5,948 nucleotides of DNA from an uncultured Bdellovibrio sp. (GCA_946480995.1 CAMLMF010000175.1:1-5948), one strand, 5' to 3'. Shown: positions 1 to 5,805, numbered from the stretch's first letter. Translations and numbers: made by a program. The notes: generated from the sequence alone by a model not told the origin.

Positions 1-81
1 AGGTAAGAGCTTAAGATCCTTTTAAGCCGAGCTCCAATTCTAATATTTTCGTGTCTTGATTAAAGCAAAATCGCAGTGTAC

Positions 82-105
82 GAGGTCCTCCATACGGAGG
101 ATCTT
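82..105 (+). promoter_or_regulatory. Hairpin sequestering the ribosome-binding site of the first gene
   Basis: Bases 82-91 (GAGGTCCTCC) pair with 96-105 (GGAGGATCTT) around the tetraloop ATAC. This gives ten consecutive pairs: eight Watson-Crick, including the unbroken TCCTCC/GGAGGA core, and two G-U wobbles (82-105 and 85-102). The whole Shine-Dalgarno GGAGG (96-100) lies in the 3' arm, and the stem ends on the base before the ATG at 106. The 5' arm contains CCTCC, the same core as the 16S anti-Shine-Dalgarno sequence. The pairing is seen directly. That it limits translation, or is opened by a protein, small RNA or upstream ribosome, is inference. The rest of 1-81 contains no supportable gene; a lone -10-like TAATAT lies at 41-46 without a good -35. 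Confidence 0.6.
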
Positions 106-468
106 ATGAAATTATTGTTAGCACTGAGTGCTTTGCTTTTATCTTTTTCTGCGCACGCGCAATCTGCTTCTGAGCATTTATTAGTTTGCACAGGTCCTTT
201 GCATGCGGACATCGTTTCTTTGACGGTGATGGCAGATATGAAAGCGGCCAGTGATGAAGCGTCTTTAAATATTCAGTTTCAAGATTTGTCTTTTAAACAT
301 TTCGCCACGACCAAAGAAAGTTTCATCGATGGTTACATCGAGCTTCCTGCGTTCCAAGGTGTCGAGCGCGCTTTGGTGCTAGATGATGCAGGGTGGACGA
401 TTGCTTTGATGGCTGCAGAAACAACTGAATTCATTCCGACAAACTGTTTTGAACCCAATAAATTCTAA
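106..468 (+). CDS. Small secreted protein of unknown function (120 aa)
   Basis: I do not recognise a family. The start is the ATG at 106, because GGAGG at 96-100 sits at ideal distance and a typical signal peptide follows at once: Lys at position 2, a leucine-rich core (residues 3-15) and an AHA cleavage site at 16-18. An in-frame GTG at 76 would put ten non-signal residues in front and has no ribosome-binding site. The mature protein is about 102 residues with two cysteines, C28 near its N terminus and C114 near its C terminus, which could form one disulfide in the periplasm or outside the cell. There is no lipobox or membrane segment after the signal. Alternating hydrophobic stretches (residues 55-63, 73-80, 88-102) suggest beta strands. 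Two tandem stops (TAATAA) end it, 12 bp before the next gene, so the pair is probably co-transcribed. Its ribosome-binding site is buried in the hairpin at 82-105. Confidence 0.85.
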   Translation: MKLLLALSALLLSFSAHAQSASEHLLVCTGPLHADIVSLTVMADMKAASDEASLNIQFQDLSFKHFATTKESFIDGYIELPAFQGVERALVLDDAGWTIALMAAETTEFIPTNCFEPNKF

Positions 469-480
469 TAAGAGGTGAGT

Positions 481-780
481 ATGAAAAAGTTTTTCTTTGC
501 CATTGCTTTCGCACTTTCTTTGCCAACATTTTCTTATGCGTGGATGATGCCACAAGTTCAATTCTATGTGACGCCTCACTATGCCCAAGGCCAAGTGAAC
601 AATCCGTCGCCGTATCCTGTTTACTGCCAAGGTTACGTCTATGGACAAACGCAAAACGGGATTCCCTTAAACACGTGGTTTGCGGCCCAAGTTCCGCCTT
701 ACAGCTTCGTGTATGCCTACATTTACGCGAACCCGCCCTATGCCCTTGTTAACGCGTGGTCAGAAATCTACTGTCAATAA
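481..780 (+). CDS. Small secreted tyrosine/proline-rich protein (99 aa)
   Basis: This is an exported protein of unknown function. The ATG at 481 is preceded by AGAGGTGAG (471-479). A GTG at 475, two codons upstream, is in frame but lies within the ribosome-binding site. Residues 1-20 form a signal peptide (MKK, Phe/Ala core, cleavage at SYA, 18-20). The mature chain of 79 residues has 12 tyrosines, 10 prolines and only two cysteines, each in a YCQ triplet (C49 and C98, the second almost at the C terminus), suggesting one disulfide. Its pattern of short hydrophobic strands broken by NPSPYP, QNGIPL and NPPY turns looks like a small beta-sandwich. The layout recalls FxLYD-type small beta domains, but that is a fold guess and not a family assignment. 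It lies 12 bp after the first gene and is followed by a stem-loop terminator, so it ends the unit. Confidence 0.85.
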   Translation: MKKFFFAIAFALSLPTFSYAWMMPQVQFYVTPHYAQGQVNNPSPYPVYCQGYVYGQTQNGIPLNTWFAAQVPPYSFVYAYIYANPPYALVNAWSEIYCQ

Positions 781-790
781 AGCCATCCGT

Positions 791-830
791 GCAGCCGCAG
801 ACAATGCGGCTGCTACTCGCTCCCTTTTTT
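791..830 (+). terminator. Probable terminator after the two small secreted genes
   Basis: GCAGCCGCA (791-799) and TGCGGCTGC (805-813) form a perfect 9-bp GC-rich stem with a five-base loop, starting 11 bp after the stop codon. A run of six T follows at 825-830. The T-run is separated from the stem by 11 bases (814-824), which is longer than in a canonical intrinsic terminator. It may be a weak intrinsic terminator or a 3'-end stabilising hairpin. Confidence 0.6.
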
Positions 831-872
831 GTTACTCGGAATCGTGACTGTCGCGCCGATTTTGTCACTCTC

Positions 873-901
873 AAGCAAAAAAATATTCTCGTCTTTTGCT
901 T
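873..901. repeat. AT-rich 8-bp inverted repeat in the intergenic gap
   Basis: AAGCAAAA (873-880) and TTTTGCTT (894-901) are exact reverse complements around a 13-base AT-rich spacer. The repeat lies about 50 bp upstream of a possible promoter for the metallopeptidase gene. It could be an operator, or an RNA hairpin if transcription crosses it; no T-run follows on either strand, so it does not look like a terminator. In the rest of 831-1011 I see no gene. Confidence 0.4.
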
Positions 902-930
902 CATAAAAAAACCTTAAGAATTCAGTCACT

Positions 931-956
931 TTGCGACCTCTTTCGGTAGATATAGT
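931..956 (+). promoter_or_regulatory. Possible weak promoter for the metallopeptidase gene
   Basis: TATAGT at 951-956 matches five of six bases of the sigma-70 -10 consensus. TTGCGA at 931-936 is a four-of-six -35, but the spacer is only 14 bp, shorter than usual. A transcript starting near 963 would have a leader of about 50 bases. Only the -10 is convincing. Confidence 0.3.
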
Positions 957-1011
957 GGCGCCCTCTTTGCATTAGGGTTCGTACCTTAATGGAATCAGAG
1001 TAGGAGCTTGC

Positions 1012-2517
1012 GTGAAAAAACTGACTGTAGTGCCTTTTTTATTCTTGGCGATGACTTCAATGGCCCAGGCTGAAGATAAGCTCCTATGGCATTCCGTGAT
1101 CGAAAGTGAAACCAAGGCGATGCGCTGTTCGGCTCTGACGCCACCTTCTGAAAAAGACATGAAAAGCTTCCTTGAAGCGCGTGTTTATGATCCCGATGAA
1201 AAGGTCGACCAAACCGTTTTGGGCGTAAACTTTAAAGATGAAAACCCTCAAATGATCAAATGGTTCATTGGCGTGCACGACATTCCCCGTGCGCAACGGG
1301 CCGACGCATCTGGCGTACGCTTGGCCGACACTCGTTGTGACAAGGTGGTTTGTGCCCTAGAAAAAAACTATGGTTCTGGGATGGCATTACGCATGTTGTA
1401 TCTTTATGCGAAGTTTGGCTTGGCCTCTTCCGCGTTATTACATCGCGAGCACACCAGTTATCAAAAATGGAATTTATCCGAGGTCAACGACCTCTTAGTC
1501 GGCTTAGAGTCGACTCCTCCAGCAAAAATTCCCTTTAAGAATCGGCAAATTTTACGCGTGAAAGATGGGTTTGGAAGAAAATCCCAAGCGCGGGAAGATA
1601 TCGTGGTCCTTGCCAACGCCAGCATGGAATATTTTGATCATTGGTCGCGACAAGACAGCGTATTGCGTATTCAGTCCGTGGTTCATGAGGTCGGTCACTT
1701 GATCGGGGCGGATTTAGACGAATCACAAGAGTGGAAAAATACCCCCAGCGATAACATTTCAAAATACGCCTTAACCAATCCGGCCGAAGCATTTGCGGAA
1801 GCTTATACTGCTTACCGAGTTGCGCCAAAAAAATTGAAAGCCTCTTCGCCACAGGCCTATGCGTATTTTAAGAAAAATGTATTTTCTGGCTTAGAGTTTA
1901 AGTCCTCTGATGACTGCGAAGACGCATTTGCGAAACTGAATAATGAAACAGCCAGAGTTTTTAAAATGCGTTGGAAAAATGCAGAGTGGATCAGTAAAAG
2001 CACTAAAGAAATTAACGAAGAACTAGAGCGTGTTCAAAAGTTCGGTATTTTGACGGATCTGGCTCTGCAATACTGTACAACGTCTTATTTGGCGGAAAAA
2101 AATGGGGGCGACCGAGAAAAAACAATGCAATGTCTGGCCACCGTGTTTCAAAAGCGCGCCGCCGTTATTGAAGCCCGCGAGCGCGGGGACGAAGACGTTC
2201 GTTTTGAAAATATCCGCGCCTCTTCGCTCAGCAAATTCTCAGTTCCACGTCATGCGGTGCTGGCCTTGCGTGCGCAAATGCGCACCAAAATCGGCGAAGA
2301 GCTGCAAGCGTTCTATAGCCAACGCGGCTTAGAGTATTTTGTTAATGTGAAAGATGCCATATTACTTACAAACGGCGATGACAAAGAAGACAGCGCGTTT
2401 ATCAGGCAGAATCGAAGCTTGGTGGCTCCGTTGGTTCTTGAGGTCTTTAAGCAAGAGGCCCCGAAGTTCTTCCTCCGCCGGTTGTTTGCACCCTCGTTTT
2501 TGCCAGTGCTGCCTTAA
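1012..2517 (+). CDS. Secreted zinc metallopeptidase, anthrax lethal factor-like (M34/ATLF) catalytic region
   Basis: Predicted exported gluzincin-type peptidase, 501 aa. The start is a GTG with AGGAG (1002-1006) five bases upstream. Residues 1-20 are a signal peptide (MKK, hydrophobic core, cleavage after AQA). The active site is visible: HEVGH at 225-229 supplies two zinc-binding histidines and the catalytic glutamate. KYALTNPAEAFAEAY (251-265) matches, without gaps, the lethal-factor segment holding catalytic Tyr728 and zinc ligand Glu735 as I remember it, which makes Y252 and E259 their counterparts. The following Pro-x2-Tyr-x-Phe-Phe pattern (280-286) also fits. Regions 21-200 and 300-501 are unrecognised; the latter is mostly charged and helical. 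Six cysteines (C39, C109, C114, C302, C355, C374) allow three disulfides. The substrate is unknown; degrading foreign or envelope proteins is a guess. It stands alone between a terminator and the fur promoter. No clear terminator follows. Confidence 0.85.
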   Translation: MKKLTVVPFLFLAMTSMAQAEDKLLWHSVIESETKAMRCSALTPPSEKDMKSFLEARVYDPDEKVDQTVLGVNFKDENPQMIKWFIGVHDIPRAQRADASGVRLADTRCDKVVCALEKNYGSGMALRMLYLYAKFGLASSALLHREHTSYQKWNLSEVNDLLVGLESTPPAKIPFKNRQILRVKDGFGRKSQAREDIVVLANASMEYFDHWSRQDSVLRIQSVVHEVGHLIGADLDESQEWKNTPSDNISKYALTNPAEAFAEAYTAYRVAPKKLKASSPQAYAYFKKNVFSGLEFKSSDDCEDAFAKLNNETARVFKMRWKNAEWISKSTKEINEELERVQKFGILTDLALQYCTTSYLAEKNGGDREKTMQCLATVFQKRAAVIEARERGDEDVRFENIRASSLSKFSVPRHAVLALRAQMRTKIGEELQAFYSQRGLEYFVNVKDAILLTNGDDKEDSAFIRQNRSLVAPLVLEVFKQEAPKFFLRRLFAPSFLPVLP

Positions 2518-2568
2518 AACGCTTCTGACGCATTGCGAGCGATAGGGCGAGGGCTTGCCTGGAAGTTT

Positions 2569-2581
2569 GTTGGTAACCAAC
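2569..2581. repeat. 13-bp perfect palindrome upstream of fur
   Basis: GTTGGT-A-ACCAAC is a perfect 6-1-6 inverted repeat that directly abuts the Fur box at 2582. A stem with a one-base loop is unlikely in RNA, so a dimeric protein operator is the more natural reading; a chance palindrome cannot be excluded. Its TTGGTA (2570-2575) could also act as a -35, with CTTAAT (2593-2598) as a -10 at 17-bp spacing. Confidence 0.4.
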
Positions 2582-2596
2582 TGAAAATGATTCTTA
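2582..2596. promoter_or_regulatory. Fur box in front of the fur-family gene
   Basis: TGAAAATGATTCTTA matches the 7-1-7 Fur consensus TGATAAT-n-ATTATCA at 11 of 14 positions, with the left half nearly perfect. It lies 52 bp before the start codon of the Fur-family gene and just upstream of that gene's -35. If transcription begins from the promoter at 2603-2631 the box sits at about -56 to -42. If the alternative promoter at 2570-2598 is used, the box covers the spacer and -10, which is the classic repressing position. Autoregulation is inference from motif and position. Confidence 0.6.
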
Positions 2597-2602
2597 ATTA
2601 TT

Positions 2603-2631
2603 TGGACAGAGGGGCGAGGATCTCTTATAAA
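2603..2631 (+). promoter_or_regulatory. Sigma-70-type promoter of fur
   Basis: TGGACA (2603-2608) and TATAAA (2626-2631) each match five of six consensus bases and are separated by 17 bp, the best-looking promoter in the window. A start near 2638 would leave a leader of only about 11 bases, so that the ribosome-binding GAGG (2639-2642) would lie at the extreme 5' end of the mRNA. Confidence 0.55.
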
Positions 2632-2648
2632 TAACGCCGAGGTGATTT

Positions 2649-3143
2649 ATGGGTAAAGATTCAGTTCCTTTTCTGCCAAGACAGCACGATGAAGACATTG
2701 TCATTCATCAGGGCGGTTTTGATGAGTCTGAACTTAAACGCATCATTCGCACCTTGAACTTAAAGGTTACTACTCAGCGCATGGCTATTTTAAAAGCCTT
2801 GCACGACGGTCGCCGCCATATCACAGCCCAAGAACTGTACGAAAAGTTAAACAAGGATCATCCTGAAATTGGTTTTGCGACCGTTTATCGTTTTCTGCGC
2901 ACGCTGACCGAAGGCACATTTGTGACGGAAGTTCGCATGGGCGGATTGCCGGCGCGTTATGAACTGACACCCAAAGGGCATCACGATCACTTAACCTGTG
3001 TTAAATGCGGTAAAATCTGTGAATTTGAAAACCGCGCTATTGAAAGTCTGCAAGAAAAAGTGGCGAATCAGTTTGGTTTCAAGCTGACTCATCACATCCT
3101 TGAACTTTACGGCGTGTGTCCTGAATGCCAAGCCAAGGGGTAG
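2649..3143 (+). CDS. fur: Fur-family metal-responsive transcriptional regulator
   Basis: Cytoplasmic dimeric DNA-binding repressor, 164 aa. ATG at 2649 follows GAGGTGA (2639-2645). Residues 31-106 form the winged helix: LNLKVTTQRMAIL (36-48), a helix pair from H57, and recognition helix FATVYRFLRTL (76-86). The dimerisation half has the family signature HHDHLTCVKCGKICEFE (111-127) and a C-terminal LYGVCPEC (153-160). Cysteine pairs C117/C120 and C157/C160 can build the structural zinc site. Candidate regulatory ligands are H57, E105, H112, H114 and E125. E125 stands where peroxide-sensing PerR has its key aspartate, so I favour Fur over PerR, although the C terminus resembles PerR. Zur cannot be excluded from sequence alone. 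Oddities are about 25 extra N-terminal residues and a fifth cysteine, C124, beside E125. A Fur box and promoter lie upstream; uvrA follows after 50 bp with no terminator. Confidence 0.93.
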   Translation: MGKDSVPFLPRQHDEDIVIHQGGFDESELKRIIRTLNLKVTTQRMAILKALHDGRRHITAQELYEKLNKDHPEIGFATVYRFLRTLTEGTFVTEVRMGGLPARYELTPKGHHDHLTCVKCGKICEFENRAIESLQEKVANQFGFKLTHHILELYGVCPECQAKG

Positions 3144-3193
3144 ACCCGTCTTCGTGCTTGCTCTAAAAACGCGCCCATTCTAAGCTAGTTGCC

Positions 3194-5803
3194 ATGGCAA
3201 AATCTGAAGATCTCGTCGACGGCATCATAGTTAAGGGCGCAAAAGAACATAATCTAAAAAATGTCAGCGTCACTATTCCACGCAATAAAATCACGGTCTT
3301 CACCGGATTAAGTGGCAGTGGTAAATCTTCCCTTGCCTTCGATACGGTCTATGCCGAAGGTCAGCGCCGTTACGTGGAAAGTCTTTCGGCCTATGCACGG
3401 AACTTTCTAGAGCAATTAAAAAAACCAGAAGTGGATTCGATCACGGGCCTTTCGCCAGCCATCGCGATTGACCAAAAATCTGTTAGCACCAATCCGCGAT
3501 CGACCGTTGGCACAGTGACAGAAATTTACGATTATCTCCGTTTGCTTTACGCCAAAGTCGGCGTGCCAGAATGTCCAACTCATCATATCCCTGTGTCCAG
3601 TCAGACTCCGCAACAGATCATCGACGAGGTCATGAAAAAAAGCATGGGCACAAAGTTCTATGTGCTGGCACCTATGGCCTCAGGAAAAAAAGGGGAATTC
3701 TTAGCGGAATTCCAACGTTGGGCTAAAAAAGGTTTCGTCAAAGCCAAAGTCGACGGCAAGTTGATTGATCTTGATAAGGCGACGAAGTTAGCAAAAACCA
3801 AATCCCATGATATCGACCTGGTGATTGATCAATTGATTTTGAAAGACAATCTGAAGCATCGTTTGTCAGAAAGTATCAACACCGCCCTTAGTATGGCGAA
3901 CGGCCGAGTGATTATTGAAACCCTTGATGGCGAAAGAGTTTCGTACTCTTTGCATTCAGCCTGCCCGCAGTGTGGATACAGCTTCCCAGAAATCGAACCG
4001 CGCCTGTTTAGTTTTAACAATCCGCGTGGGGCTTGCGGTACATGTCATGGACTTGGCACCATCGACCTGGTCGAAGAAGAACAGTTTTCAGATTCTGAAG
4101 TCGGCGGTAAAAAGCTTGATAAGGTTGTTTACAAATACAAAGGCAAAAAAACTTCGGACGAAGACGATGAAGAAGAAGGAGAGATGGTTCTTTCGGCCTG
4201 CCCTGAATGTCATGGCGCTCGTTTGAAAGCCGAAGCCCTGAATGTCAAATTGGGCGGCAAAACCATCGCAGAACTTTCTGATCTGGGTGCTTCCGAATTG
4301 CGCGAATGGATCGATAAACTTTCTTGGCGCGCCAAAGATCAATTGATCGCAGAAAAAATTATCAAACAAATTTTGGGCCGTTTGGATTATTTAATCCGCG
4401 TTGGTACAGGGTACTTGTCTTTGGGACGTCCCTCACGAACTCTGTCCGGCGGCGAAGCACAACGTATTCGCCTTGCCACGCAAGTGGGATCTTCCCTGAT
4501 TGGTGTTTTATACGTCATGGACGAACCCAGTATCGGTTTGCATCCCCGCGATCATCACAGGCTTTTGAACATCATTGGCGAACTTAAAGACCGCGGGAAC
4601 ACCATCTTGCTGGTTGAACATGATGAAGACACCATTCGTTACGCCGATTTCGTCGTGGACCTTGGGCCTCGTGCCGGAATCCTTGGCGGAGAAATGATGG
4701 CGCAAGGCACACCTCAACAGCTAGAAAAAAATCCGAACTCGCTGACCGGAAAATATCTTAAGGGCGAAATGCGCATTCCGATCCCAGCGCAACGTCGCAA
4801 AGGCAACGGACAGTTTTTAAAATTGCTGGGTGCTACCGGCAATAACTTACAAAACGTGGATATGCAAATTCCGCTGGGCACATTTACGGCGGTCACAGGG
4901 GTTTCAGGTTCTGGCAAAAGTACTTTGATTATCGATACACTTTACAAAATCCTAGCGCAGCACTTTTACAAAGCGTTGACTCAACCTTCGCCATTTAAAA
5001 AAATCGAAGGCTTAGACAAAATCGACAAGGTGATCGACATCAATCAACGTCCGATTGGGCGCACGCCGCGTTCGACACCGGCAACCTATGTGGGGTTGTT
5101 CCCGATGATTCGCGACTTGTTCGCCAATTTGCCGGATTCAAAGTTGCGCGGTTACGAACCGGGTCGTTTTAGTTTTAATGTCAAAGGCGGGCGCTGTGAA
5201 ACCTGTCTTGGTCACGGACAGATCCGCGTAGAAATGCATTTCTTAAGCGATGTCTTTGTAACCTGTGACACGTGCTTGGGTCGCCGCTACAATCGCGAAA
5301 CCTTGAATGTAAAATACAAAAACAAGTCGATATCGGACGTTCTTGATATGAGCGTTGGCGAAGCCTTAGAGTTTTTCAAAAATCATCCACAAATTTATCG
5401 CAAACTTGAAACTTTGCATCGCGTGGGTTTGGATTACATGACCCTAGGGCAAAGTTCGACGACGCTTTCAGGCGGTGAAGCTCAGCGTGTGAAATTATCC
5501 AAAGAGCTGTCCAAGCGTGGAACTGGAAAAACTTTGTACATTTTGGATGAGCCGACCACGGGACTGCATTTTGATGATGTGCGAAAATTGGTCGAACTGA
5601 TCCAAGAATTAGCCGATCAAGGCAACACGGTGTTAGTGATCGAACACAATATGGAAGTGGTAAAGGCCGCAGACCATGTGATTGATCTAGGACCCGACGG
5701 AGGAAAAGGCGGTGGTTATATCGTCGCCACGGGAACTCCAGAGCAAGTTGCAAAAGTTGCAAGCAGCGAAACGGGAAAATTCTTAAAGCACGTTCTTAAA
5801 TAA
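3194..5803 (+). CDS. uvrA: Excinuclease ABC subunit A, compact form
   Basis: Damage-recognition ATPase of nucleotide excision repair; a UvrA dimer loads UvrB on damaged DNA. Both ABC ATPase halves are intact. Half 1 has Walker A GLSGSGKSS (38-46), signature LSGGEAQR (417-424), Walker B with D443/E444 and EHD (475-477). Half 2 has GVSGSGKST (569-577), LSGGEAQR (758-765), D785/E786 and EHN (817-819). Five CxxC pairs serve the zinc modules: C257/C260, C281/C284, C336/C339, C668/C671 and C691/C694. The UvrB-binding region (about 120-245) is present, so this is not the UvrA2 type that lacks it. At 869 aa it is about 70 shorter than the usual 940; nearly all the loss is between C284 and C336, where the insertion domain should be and where a lysine-rich then acidic linker (306-330) stands. 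The ATG at 3194 has no visible ribosome-binding site, but there is no better start. No LexA-type box is seen at 3144-3193; fur is probably co-transcribed. Confidence 0.97.
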   Translation: MAKSEDLVDGIIVKGAKEHNLKNVSVTIPRNKITVFTGLSGSGKSSLAFDTVYAEGQRRYVESLSAYARNFLEQLKKPEVDSITGLSPAIAIDQKSVSTNPRSTVGTVTEIYDYLRLLYAKVGVPECPTHHIPVSSQTPQQIIDEVMKKSMGTKFYVLAPMASGKKGEFLAEFQRWAKKGFVKAKVDGKLIDLDKATKLAKTKSHDIDLVIDQLILKDNLKHRLSESINTALSMANGRVIIETLDGERVSYSLHSACPQCGYSFPEIEPRLFSFNNPRGACGTCHGLGTIDLVEEEQFSDSEVGGKKLDKVVYKYKGKKTSDEDDEEEGEMVLSACPECHGARLKAEALNVKLGGKTIAELSDLGASELREWIDKLSWRAKDQLIAEKIIKQILGRLDYLIRVGTGYLSLGRPSRTLSGGEAQRIRLATQVGSSLIGVLYVMDEPSIGLHPRDHHRLLNIIGELKDRGNTILLVEHDEDTIRYADFVVDLGPRAGILGGEMMAQGTPQQLEKNPNSLTGKYLKGEMRIPIPAQRRKGNGQFLKLLGATGNNLQNVDMQIPLGTFTAVTGVSGSGKSTLIIDTLYKILAQHFYKALTQPSPFKKIEGLDKIDKVIDINQRPIGRTPRSTPATYVGLFPMIRDLFANLPDSKLRGYEPGRFSFNVKGGRCETCLGHGQIRVEMHFLSDVFVTCDTCLGRRYNRETLNVKYKNKSISDVLDMSVGEALEFFKNHPQIYRKLETLHRVGLDYMTLGQSSTTLSGGEAQRVKLSKELSKRGTGKTLYILDEPTTGLHFDDVRKLVELIQELADQGNTVLVIEHNMEVVKAADHVIDLGPDGGKGGGYIVATGTPEQVAKVASSETGKFLKHVLK

Positions 5804-5805
5804 TC

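Noticed and set aside
1..25. Tail of an upstream gene ending at the TAA at 23-25
   Set aside because: Only seven codons would be visible, and stops close all three frames within 25 bases, so nothing supports one frame over another.
76..105. GTG at 76 as start of the first gene
   Set aside because: It has no ribosome-binding site and would place ten non-signal residues before a perfect signal peptide; the ATG at 106 has an ideal GGAGG.
475..480. GTG at 475 as start of the second gene
   Set aside because: It lies inside the AGAGGTGAG ribosome-binding site, and the ATG at 481 begins a textbook MKK signal peptide.
855..862. GCCGATTT as a sigma-28 (flagellar) -10 element
   Set aside because: No TAAA-like -35 lies at the required distance (bases 836-840 read TCGGA).
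1535..1852. Open frame of 105 codons on the minus strand inside the metallopeptidase gene
   Set aside because: It overlaps the catalytic motifs on the other strand and has no independent support.
2520..2541. CGCT...AGCG with an inner CGC/GCG as terminator of the metallopeptidase gene
   Set aside because: The two short stems are interrupted by a five-base bulge and no T-run follows.
3144..3193. LexA box before uvrA
   Set aside because: Neither TTAC-N3-GTAA nor CTGT-N8-ACAG is present in this gap.
3915..4226. Plus-strand open frame of 103 codons in another frame of uvrA
   Set aside because: The uvrA frame across the same bases encodes the conserved zinc modules, so this is a shadow and not evidence for a frameshift.
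5376..5762. Open frame of 128 codons on the minus strand inside uvrA
   Set aside because: It lies wholly within a well-conserved uvrA region, shows no recognisable protein features, and is the expected shadow of the sense gene.
3194..5803. UvrA2-type paralogue as explanation for the short protein
   Set aside because: The UvrB-binding region (about residues 120-245) is present; the missing part is the insertion domain.
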